A DNA stretch of 23,543 nt from CALOBA01 sp942491465. Lineage in GTDB: Bacteria > Pseudomonadota > Gammaproteobacteria > Chromatiales > Chromatiaceae. The notes under the pieces were generated by a model. That model had not been told where the DNA came from and did not search any database. It saw nothing but the letters and a program-made list of their open reading frames with translations. Below are positions 15,983-22,462 of this stretch, piece by piece. How positions within the stretch are numbered: the stretch's first letter is position 1; each line of letters begins with the position of its first letter. The stretch spans positions 1 to 23,543 of the forward strand of contig CALOBA010000070.1 of NCBI GenBank assembly GCA_942491465.1. The letters are read 5' to 3'. The translations under genes and the position numbers were made by a program.

Positions 15983-18346
15983 CATTCGGCAGGCCGCCAC
16001 CACCGCCTGACCCAAGGCGATGCCGCCGTCGTTCGCCGGCACCCTTCGGTGCGTCAGCACCGTCACCCCATGCCCCCGCAGCCGTCCGACCACGGCCTCG
16101 AACAGGGTCCGGTTTTGAAACACCCCGCCGGACAGGGCGACCGCGCTCAGGCCATGCTCGGTGGCGATCCGCACCGCCAAGTCCGCCACCGCCACCGCCA
16201 GGCCGAGATGGAAGCGCGCGGCAATGCACTCCGTCTCAACCCCCGCCGCCAAGTCGTCGAGCAGCGCCGCCCACATGGTTGCCGGGTCGAGCAGCCAGAC
16301 GCCGGCGTCAGGCTCGCGCGCAACAGCAAACGGATAGCCCACGGCGGCGGCGTCGAGGCCCCGCCGCGCCGCCGCCTCCAGCTCCACCGCCGCCTGTCCC
16401 TCGTAGGCGATCGCGTCGGCGCAGATGTCCAAGGCCGCGGCCACGGCATCGAACAGACGCCCGCAGGAACTGCTCAGCGGCGCGTTGACCCCGCCGGCGA
16501 TCATCCGCCGCAGCAGGCCGATCGGTCGTTGCGACCATCGCCCCGTCAGCGCCAGGCACGGCCAGCGCCGAGCCACCTCATCCCAGCCGAAGGCGGCCTC
16601 CAGCTGCGCGACCAGGTTGCGCCAGGGCTCGCGGATCGCCCGCGCGCCGCCGGGGAGCCGGACCTCGCGCAGATGCCCGACGCGGCGGAAGTCCCGATAG
16701 TCCGCAATCAGCAGCTCGCCGCCCCAGACCCGGCCGTCGGTCCCGGCGCCGAGTCCGTCCAGGGCCACCCCGAGCACCGGCCCGGCATCCAGCGGCCAAG
16801 CATTGTCGGCGAGCACGGCGGCAATGTGCGCGAAGTGGTGCTGAACGGCGACAACCGGTATCCCCGCCGCGTCGGCGAGGACGCGACCGCGCTGGCTGGA
16901 GCGATAGTCCGGATGCAGGTCCACGGCAATGGCCTGCGGCGCCAACTCAAACAGCTGTCGATACAGATCCACCGCCGCCTCGAAGGCGCGGGCCGTGCGC
17001 GCGTCCTCCAGGTCGCCCAAGTGCTGAGACAGGATCAGCTGGCCGTGCTGGGCAAGACAGATCGTACTCTTGAGCTCGGCGCCTAGGGCGAGCACGGGCG
17101 GCGCCGCATCGAGCCCGGGCGGCAGCGGCAACGGCGCCGGGGCATAGCCGCGGGCCCGGCGCAACAGCCTGGGCTCGCCGTCGATGATCCGCGCAACCGA
17201 GTCATCGACGCGGTTGACGATGGCCCGGTCGTGAATCAGCCAGGCGTCGGCGAGCCCCGCGAGCCGCTCCACGGCCTCGGCGTTGTCGGTGCACTGCGGC
17301 TCGTCGCTGAGGTTGCCGCTGGTCATGACCAACGGACGCTCCCAATCCGCCAACAGCAGCAGATGCAGGGGACTGTAGGGCAACATGCAGCCGAGGCTGT
17401 CTTGGCCGGGGGCCACCGCATCCGCCACCAGCGCGTCGGCGCCGGGGTGGCGGTCGAGCAAGACGATCGGGGCGGCGGCGGTGGCGAGCAGCTCGGCCTC
17501 GGCCTCGGCAAGCCGACAGCAGCGGCGGACGACCTCCGGGTCCCGGGCCATCAGCGCAAACGGCTTCACGTCGCGCCGCTTGCGTCGACGAAGCTCCACC
17601 ACCGCCTCGGCGCACGCCGCATCGCAGGCCAGGTGAAAGCCGCCGATGCCCTTGATGGCGATGATCCGTCCTTGGCGCAGCAGCAGCCCGGCCGCGGCAA
17701 TGGCATCCGCCGCCCCGAGCCCGGCGGGATCGATTGCCTGCCCCGCCCCATCTTCGAGCCATAGCCGGGGCCCGCAGACCGCACAGGCATTGGGCTGGGC
17801 ATGAAAGCGCCGATCCGCCGGGTCGGCGTACTCGCCGGCACAGTCCGCGCACAGCGCAAATGGGGCCATGCTGGTGTTGGCACGATCGTAGGGGATCGCG
17901 CGCAGGATGCTCAGCCTAGGACCGCAATGGGTACAGTTTGTGAACGGATAGCGATAGCGGCGATTGGCGGGGTCCTGCACCTCTTGCGCGCAGGCCGGGC
18001 AGGTGGCGGCATCGGGGACGACGGCCGTCTGTACGGCCGTGGCGGCACTGGCAACGATCGCGAACGGCCCCAGGGCCTCGACGCCTACCAATGCGCCGCG
18101 CTCAAGCCCATGGATGCGGGCCAGCGGCGGGCACTCCGCCCGCAGCCGGGCACACAGCGCATCGCGCATCTGTGCCGGGCCCTGGACTCGGATCAGCACC
18201 CCGTCGCCGTCGTTGCGCACGTCGCCGCGCAGCCCAAGCTCGCGACAGATACGCCAGACGGTGGGGCGAAAACCGACACCTTGGACCAGACCGCGGGCGC
18301 GGATCTGCTCGCCATCCGCCAATTGCGGGTCGCCACAGGTGCTCAT
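15956..18346 (-). CDS. hypF: Carbamoyltransferase HypF, [NiFe]-hydrogenase maturation
   Basis: HypF makes thiocarboxamide on the HypE C-terminus from carbamoyl phosphate and ATP, the source of the cyanide ligands of [NiFe]-hydrogenases. The 796-residue protein has the full domain order: acylphosphatase (RGLVQGVGFRP, Arg27; Asn45 in RNDGDG), two zinc fingers (Cys116, 119, 138, 141 and Cys166, 169, 188, 191), a YrdC-like domain (LLLRQGRIIAIKGIGGFHLA) and a Kae1-like domain (VAVQHHFAHIAAVL near residue 500; ALSGGVFQNRTLFEA near 735). The ATG at 18344-18346 is the last one before the acylphosphatase motif; no Shine-Dalgarno sequence is visible and the leader is C-rich. No other hyp or hydrogenase gene is in the window, so its partners must lie elsewhere. 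Confidence 0.96.
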   Translation of the reverse strand: MSTCGDPQLADGEQIRARGLVQGVGFRPTVWRICRELGLRGDVRNDGDGVLIRVQGPAQMRDALCARLRAECPPLARIHGLERGALVGVEALGPFAIVASAATAVQTAVVPDAATCPACAQEVQDPANRRYRYPFTNCTHCGPRLSILRAIPYDRANTSMAPFALCADCAGEYADPADRRFHAQPNACAVCGPRLWLEDGAGQAIDPAGLGAADAIAAAGLLLRQGRIIAIKGIGGFHLACDAACAEAVVELRRRKRRDVKPFALMARDPEVVRRCCRLAEAEAELLATAAAPIVLLDRHPGADALVADAVAPGQDSLGCMLPYSPLHLLLLADWERPLVMTSGNLSDEPQCTDNAEAVERLAGLADAWLIHDRAIVNRVDDSVARIIDGEPRLLRRARGYAPAPLPLPPGLDAAPPVLALGAELKSTICLAQHGQLILSQHLGDLEDARTARAFEAAVDLYRQLFELAPQAIAVDLHPDYRSSQRGRVLADAAGIPVVAVQHHFAHIAAVLADNAWPLDAGPVLGVALDGLGAGTDGRVWGGELLIADYRDFRRVGHLREVRLPGGARAIREPWRNLVAQLEAAFGWDEVARRWPCLALTGRWSQRPIGLLRRMIAGGVNAPLSSSCGRLFDAVAAALDICADAIAYEGQAAVELEAAARRGLDAAAVGYPFAVAREPDAGVWLLDPATMWAALLDDLAAGVETECIAARFHLGLAVAVADLAVRIATEHGLSAVALSGGVFQNRTLFEAVVGRLRGHGVTVLTHRRVPANDGGIALGQAVVAACRMLAGGRGIG

Positions 18347-18363
18347 GCGGGAATTGGCGGACT

Positions 18364-18383
18364 GGGGAGGGGTGAGGGGGGGG
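18364..18383 (+). other. G-rich tract upstream of hypF (possible G-quadruplex)
   Basis: On the plus strand GGGG-A-GGGG-TGA-GGGGGGGG lies 18-37 nt upstream of the hypF ATG, on the strand opposite hypF mRNA. The run of eight G can supply two G4 tracts, so a four-tract quadruplex is possible in the template strand. No function is shown; an 8-G run is also prone to miscounting. Confidence 0.4.
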
Positions 18384-18468
18384 AAGAGGATGCCCCCGAC
18401 GGATGCGGCGCTGCGTGCGCTAGGGCACCGCTGCGGAAGTCCCAAGACCGCCGGCATGCCCGCTCGGT

Positions 18469-18535
18469 GCTGTGGGAGCGCTGCAGTCGCGACTTCCGCG
18501 TCGCGGCAGTCGCGATTGCAAATCGCTCCCACAGC
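18469..18535. repeat. REP-like inverted repeat pair (BIME-like)
   Basis: Perfect 12-nt arms GCTGTGGGAGCG (18469-18480) and CGCTCCCACAGC (18524-18535) enclose smaller palindromes, GTCGCGAC and GCGATT-GCA-AATCGC. The GTGGGAGCG head with an internal GTCGCGA palindrome is the usual form of REP elements in Pseudomonas, Stenotrophomonas and related gammaproteobacteria. Here two such units face each other in an intergenic site between hypF and the tRNA gene, as REP pairs do. No second copy is seen in the window. Confidence 0.7.
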
Positions 18536-18642
18536 TACGGGTGGTCTCGGAATTTTCGCGGCAAGGCACTCGGCATCGGGACGGCGGCGGTGCCGGATGC
18601 CCCAAGAGGGGAGCGCTCCAGCGCCCTGCCGTATCGGTGATT

Positions 18643-18719
18643 TGGTCCGGGCGGCAGGATTCGAACCTGCGACCCCCACAACCCCATTGTGGTGCGCTAC
18701 CAGACTGCGCTACGCCCGG
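18643..18719 (-). tRNA. tRNA-Pro (anticodon GGG)
   Basis: The minus strand folds as a full cloverleaf: acceptor CCGGGCG/CGCCCGG, D stem GCGC/GCGC, anticodon stem CCACA/TGTGG with loop ATGGGGT, and T stem GCAGG/CCTGC with TTCGAAT. The anticodon at 18683-18685 is GGG, reading proline codons CCC and CCU. The first base is C and the discriminator is A, as in bacterial tRNA-Pro; the 3' CCA is encoded (18643-18645). A consensus promoter lies 10 nt upstream. Confidence 0.96.
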
Positions 18720-18729
18720 AAAGCGCAGC

Positions 18730-18758
18730 AGAATATCGGCTCCTCCGGCTCCTGTCAA
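18730..18758 (-). promoter_or_regulatory. Sigma-70 promoter of the tRNA-Pro gene
   Basis: On the minus strand TTGACA (18753-18758) is separated by exactly 17 nt from TATTCT (18730-18735). The -35 is a perfect consensus and the -10 matches at five of six positions. The tRNA 5' end follows 10 nt after the -10 box, so the leader would be only a few nucleotides. The GC-rich stretch after the -10 (GCTGCGC) resembles the discriminators of stringently controlled stable-RNA promoters. Confidence 0.8.
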
Positions 18759-19007
18759 ACGCGTCGACGAGCATCGCGGGGCCTGGAGGCGCAGATGCGG
18801 CGTTCACATCCCGGCGCCGCCGCCAATAGGCCGTCATCGAGCGCTGCGAACGGCGAAGATCATGGCAGGCATCCGCCGAGGCTGGCAGCATACCCCATGG
18901 TTTCCGTCCGGTTTCCTTCCCGATCGGGGCCCTGGCCCAGGCCGGCAACGGTCGCGACGGCTCCGGTACGCTCAGTCCACCCACGTCTCCTGACCTCCAA
19001 GCACCCG

Positions 19008-19736
19008 ATGAACGACTATCAGCCCCCGAAAGACCTCCTCGCCAACCGCATCATCCTCGTCACCGGCGCTGCCGTCGGCGTCGGCCGCGCGGTCGCCCTC
19101 GCCTGTGCCGAGCACGGCGCAACGGTGATCCTCTGCGACTTCAAGGAGGACGCCCTCGAGCCCGTCTATGACCGGATCACCGCCACCGGCGCCCCGGAGC
19201 CCGCCAGCCTGCCGCTGGACCTCGAGCATGCCGACGAGGGCTTGTGCCTCGGCGTCGCCAGCACCCTCGGCGACGAATTCGGCCGGCTCGACGGGCTGGT
19301 GCATTGCGCCGAATTCGCGCCGTTTCTCAGCCGCATCGACGACTACGACGCCAACGAGTGGGAGCGCGTCCTCAAGGTCAACCTGACCACCCCCTTCCTG
19401 CTCACCCAGGCGCTGCTGCCGCTGCTGCGCGCCGCCGACGATGCCGCGGTCGTGTTCACCAGCGACCGCGTCGGTCGCCGCGGCCTCGCCTACTGGGGCG
19501 CGTTCGCGGCGGCGAAATTCGCCATCGAGGGCCTGATGCAGGTGCTGGCGGAAGAGACCTCGACCAGCAGCATCCGCGTCAACAGCATCGATCCGGGGAT
19601 CGTTCGGACCCCATTGCGGGCCGCGCTGTACCCGGCCGAAGATCCGCGGGAGCTCCCCGGACCGGAAACCGCGGTCGGCGAGTACCTGCGCCTCCTCGGT
19701 CCCGACGGCCGCGCCATCACCGGCCAGGCGCGTTAG
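19008..19736 (+). CDS. YciK-like short-chain dehydrogenase lacking catalytic Ser and Tyr
   Basis: A 242-residue short-chain dehydrogenase/reductase closest in style to the YciK group. The Rossmann motif TGAAVGVG (residues 19-26) is kept, so nucleotide binding is likely. The YciK-type C-terminus (DPGIVRTPLRAALYPAEDP, then YLRLLGPDGRAITG) is recognisable. Key active-site positions differ: the NNAG-type motif is HCAE (99-102), the residue aligned with the catalytic Ser is Asp153 (VFTSDRVG), and the YxxxK motif reads FAAAK (166-170), with Phe for Tyr. Lys170 and Asn125 remain. Classical SDR catalysis seems unlikely, although the gene is open and shares its neighbours' codon use. The start is taken at ATG 19008; the frame is open further upstream but nothing protein-like is seen there. 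It stands 289 nt from the tRNA on the other strand and 111 nt before the Hpt gene. Confidence 0.88.
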   Translation: MNDYQPPKDLLANRIILVTGAAVGVGRAVALACAEHGATVILCDFKEDALEPVYDRITATGAPEPASLPLDLEHADEGLCLGVASTLGDEFGRLDGLVHCAEFAPFLSRIDDYDANEWERVLKVNLTTPFLLTQALLPLLRAADDAAVVFTSDRVGRRGLAYWGAFAAAKFAIEGLMQVLAEETSTSSIRVNSIDPGIVRTPLRAALYPAEDPRELPGPETAVGEYLRLLGPDGRAITGQAR

Positions 19737-19797
19737 CGCGCAGCCGCGGTTTGCATGCCCGCTTGGGCTCTGGCAGACTGCGGGATTGTTCTCCCTC

Positions 19798-19803
19798 TAT
19801 ACT
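19798..19803 (+). promoter_or_regulatory. Possible -10 element for the Hpt-phosphatase-STAS cluster
   Basis: TATACT at 19798-19803 lies 44 nt before the Hpt start codon, in the 111-nt gap after the dehydrogenase gene. It differs from the sigma-70 -10 consensus at one position. No convincing -35 box lies 16-18 nt upstream, so the call rests on the -10 alone. Confidence 0.35.
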
Positions 19804-19847
19804 GATCCCAGCGCCCACCGGGCGCCAAGCATCGCCGAGATTGCCCC

Positions 19848-20204
19848 ATGTCCGAGCTCATCGATATGTCCATGATCGACCAGATGGCGGAGGATCTCGG
19901 GCCGGAGATGTTCGCGGACATCCTGCAGGTGTTCGAGGAGCAGCTTCTCGAGCAGGAGACGTTCTTCACCAACTGCCGCATGCCGGACCAGGTCGCCGAG
20001 ATCCAAGACATCTCCCACCAGCTCAAGAGTTCGGCCGGGTCCTGCGGCGCCGCCCTCCAGGCCCACGCCGCGGCCCTGAACGATGCCTCGCGCGGCAGCT
20101 CACCCGACCTGGCGCTGGTCGATGCCGAGCTTGCAAAGGTCCGCGAGCTGCTGCCCGGGACCCGCGCGGCCCTGGAGCAGATTCGCCTGACGCTTCAGGG
20201 CTGA
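19848..20204 (+). CDS. hptB: Histidine phosphotransfer protein, HptB-like
   Basis: A 118-residue stand-alone Hpt protein, almost wholly helical. The phosphorylatable histidine is His57 in DISHQLKSSAGSCGA, the classic HxLKG-like motif with Ser in place of Gly. Such proteins carry phosphate between hybrid histidine kinases and receiver domains in the cytoplasm. The next gene, 28 nt downstream, begins with a receiver domain and is followed by a STAS gene. That is the order of hptB-hsbR-hsbA in Pseudomonas aeruginosa, which supports the name. No sensor kinase is in the window, so the phosphate donor is encoded elsewhere. Confidence 0.82.
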   Translation: MSELIDMSMIDQMAEDLGPEMFADILQVFEEQLLEQETFFTNCRMPDQVAEIQDISHQLKSSAGSCGAALQAHAAALNDASRGSSPDLALVDAELAKVRELLPGTRAALEQIRLTLQG

Positions 20205-20232
20205 CCACCCCGAAGCCCCGCGCAACCGCCTG

Positions 20233-21921
20233 ATGAACAACCCGCAGCCCACCGACGAAGCCGCCGCCGGCCCGGACGCGCCGACGCCGCGCCAACGCCG
20301 CGTGCTCGTCATCGACGATGCCCCGGACATGCGCGCCTACCTGCGCGCCCTGCTGCACCGCTGGGGATACGAGGTCGAGCTGGCCGCCGACGGCATCAGC
20401 GGGCTGGAGAAGGTGCGCGAGGGCAACCTGCGGCTCGTGGTCTGCGATTGGATGATGCCGGGGATGTCCGGCCCGGAGGTCTGCGCGGCCGTCCGCCGGG
20501 AGGCGCTCAAGCACTATGTGTACATCCTGCTGCTGACCGGCCGCTCGGACAATGCCGACCTGGTGCGCGGCCTCGACGCCGGCGCCGACGACTTCGTCGG
20601 CAAGCCCTTCGACACCCAAGTCCTGCGCGCCCGACTGACCGTGGCCGAGCGCATCCTCGCCCTGGAGGACCAGCTCGCCGACCAGAACCGGCGCCTGCGT
20701 CATCAGCGCGACGAGCTGGAGCAGGCCTATGCGCGGATTCAAAGCGATCTCGGGGTGGCCGCCAAGGTCCAGCACCAGCTGCTGCCGGTCTCCGACCGCC
20801 AGATCCTCCCCTGGCGGGCGGGCTTTCTGTTCCTGCCGGCGGCCACCGTGTCCGGCGACAACTTCAATTTCTTCCCGGTCTCCGAGCAGACCATCGGCTT
20901 CTACCATCTGGATGTCTCCGGACACGGCATCCCGGCGGCGCTGATGTCGGCCAGCCTGAGCCGATCGCTGGTCCCGGGCTCGCTGTTCGATGCCGGCGCC
21001 CACGCCGAGCGCTTCGAGCCGGCGGCGGTGCTCGCGGCCCTGAACGAGCAGCTGCAACAGCCCGACGACGATGTGATCAGCTATGCCACCATCGCCTGCG
21101 GTCGCGTCGACATGGCCACCGGCGAGGGCGAGATCGCCATCGCCGCGCACCCGCGTCCGCTGCTGCTGCGGGTCGACGGACGCATCGAGGTCCTCGACTC
21201 CGGCGGCCTGCCGGTGGGCATGTTCCCGGGCACCGACTACGACGCGCAGCCCTTCGTCCTGTCCCCCGGAGACCGACTCCTGCTCTACAGCGACGGCGTC
21301 ACCGATTGCACCAACCCCGACGGCGAGGCCTTCGACACCGAGCACCTCTATCGGGCGCTGCGCAGCCTCAGCGACGGCTCGTCGACGCTGATGGCCGATA
21401 CCTTGGCAGAGACCCTGAAGTGCTGGCGCGGCAATCGCGACCTCGAAGACGACATCAGCATCCTCATCATCGAGCGGCCATCGCAACAGGCGGCGGCAAG
21501 CAGCGACGCCGCGCCGGTGCGCATCGATCTGCACAGCGACCCCGACGACCCGGAGCTGATCGCCGACCTGGAGGCACGGCTGCGACCGCTGATCGACAGC
21601 GCGGGCCTCGACCTGCCGGTAACCAACAACCTGTTGACGGCGGTCGTCGAAGCGTTCAACAACATCATCGAGCATGCCTACGACAGCCAACGCGGCATGC
21701 CCATCTCGATCCTGGTCGAGATCGACACCGAGGAGATCCGCATCGCGCTGCACGATCAAGGGCGTCCGATGCCGCAGCCGCTGCCCCCCGGCCATCTTCC
21801 CGACCCGTTGGCCGAAGGCGGTCGCGGCTGGCTCATCATCCGGACCTCCTACGATGCGCTCGACTACCCATCCGCCGGCGAGACCAACATCCTAACCCTG
21901 ATCAAACGGCGGCTTGACTGA
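20233..21921 (+). CDS. hsbR: Response regulator with PP2C phosphatase and HATPase kinase domains, HsbR-like
   Basis: A 562-residue three-domain switch protein. The receiver domain (about 20-138) has the acidic pair Asp28/Asp29, phosphoacceptor Asp72 (VVCDWMMPGMSG), Thr102 and Lys124. A coiled-coil linker (about 138-172) leads to a SpoIIE/PP2C phosphatase (about 175-415) with metal ligands Asp209 (SGDN), Asp227 (DVSGHG), Asp354 (LYSDGVTD) and the EDDISI motif (405-410). The C-terminal GHKL/HATPase domain (about 430-562) has a clear N box (VVEAFNNIIEHAY, 471-483), DQG (508-510) and GGRGW, as in RsbW-type serine kinases. In Pseudomonas, HptB phosphorylates HsbR, shifting it from kinase to phosphatase on the STAS protein HsbA; the same logic is inferred here. 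All catalytic residues look present. Confidence 0.87.
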   Translation: MNNPQPTDEAAAGPDAPTPRQRRVLVIDDAPDMRAYLRALLHRWGYEVELAADGISGLEKVREGNLRLVVCDWMMPGMSGPEVCAAVRREALKHYVYILLLTGRSDNADLVRGLDAGADDFVGKPFDTQVLRARLTVAERILALEDQLADQNRRLRHQRDELEQAYARIQSDLGVAAKVQHQLLPVSDRQILPWRAGFLFLPAATVSGDNFNFFPVSEQTIGFYHLDVSGHGIPAALMSASLSRSLVPGSLFDAGAHAERFEPAAVLAALNEQLQQPDDDVISYATIACGRVDMATGEGEIAIAAHPRPLLLRVDGRIEVLDSGGLPVGMFPGTDYDAQPFVLSPGDRLLLYSDGVTDCTNPDGEAFDTEHLYRALRSLSDGSSTLMADTLAETLKCWRGNRDLEDDISILIIERPSQQAAASSDAAPVRIDLHSDPDDPELIADLEARLRPLIDSAGLDLPVTNNLLTAVVEAFNNIIEHAYDSQRGMPISILVEIDTEEIRIALHDQGRPMPQPLPPGHLPDPLAEGGRGWLIIRTSYDALDYPSAGETNILTLIKRRLD

Positions 21922-21981
21922 CCCCCGCGGCACCGTCAAGGCGCCCAACCCAGCACGCACAACGTGAGCGCGGACCCAACG

Positions 21982-22388
21982 ATGAGCAAACAGGCGTCGA
22001 TCGTCAAGATGCCGCAACGATTGGTCATGGCCAACTCCGGCACCGCTCGGAGACGAACTCAAAGGCGTCGTCGGCAATGGCAGCGGCAACCTGATGATCG
22101 ATCTGCGAGAGACCGATTCATGGATTCCAGCGGGCTCGCCGTCTTGGTGACCGGCCTGCAGGCCGCTCCCGCAAGCGCGGTGGCGACGTCCACCTCATGG
22201 GTATGAACGACACCATCCGCGCCCGTTCCAGCTCACCCGGCTGCAATACGGTGTTCCAGATCTTCGACACCTTGGATGCCGCGCAGCAGGCGTCCGGAGA
22301 AAGGCGGCAGCGACTGATCCCGGCCCGCACGGGGCTCACCACCGTCTGGCTCCCTCCGGGGGAGCAGTGGCTGCGATGGCCGCGGTGA
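21982..22388 (+). CDS. hsbA: STAS-domain anti-sigma-factor antagonist, HsbA-like (frameshifted)
   Basis: The pieces of one STAS protein lie in different frames. MSKQASIVKMPQRLVMANS is in the first frame; LGDELKGVVGNGSGNLMIDL and RETD in the next; then MDSSGLAVLVTGLQA in the first again, RKRGGDVHLMGMNDTIRA in another, then FQLTRLQY and VFQIFDTLDAAQQAS. The phosphorylation site is the Ser in DSSGL, conserved in SpoIIAA/RsbV proteins. The order matches a ~105-residue family, with the true stop probably before the one at 22386-22388. It lies 60 nt after the HsbR-like gene, whose kinase and phosphatase domains would act on it. ATG 21982 is used; GTG 21964 in the same frame is an alternative. At least four frame changes in so short a gene point to sequence error. 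Confidence 0.78.
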
Positions 22389-22462
22389 CAATGCCGTAGC
22401 CCCCGAGCACCAGCGACAGTCCCAGCCCAACCGCAGCCCACGGCAAGCGCGCCGTATGCCCG

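Noticed and set aside
18643..18719. tRNA-Pro as an attachment site of an integrated element
   Set aside because: No integrase, no repeat of the tRNA 3' end and no mobile genes are visible on either side within the window.
20023..21795. Long minus-strand open frame opposite the receiver-phosphatase-kinase gene
   Set aside because: Domain-free and rich in Gly/Ala/Arg/Val; explained by codon bias of the real gene on the plus strand.
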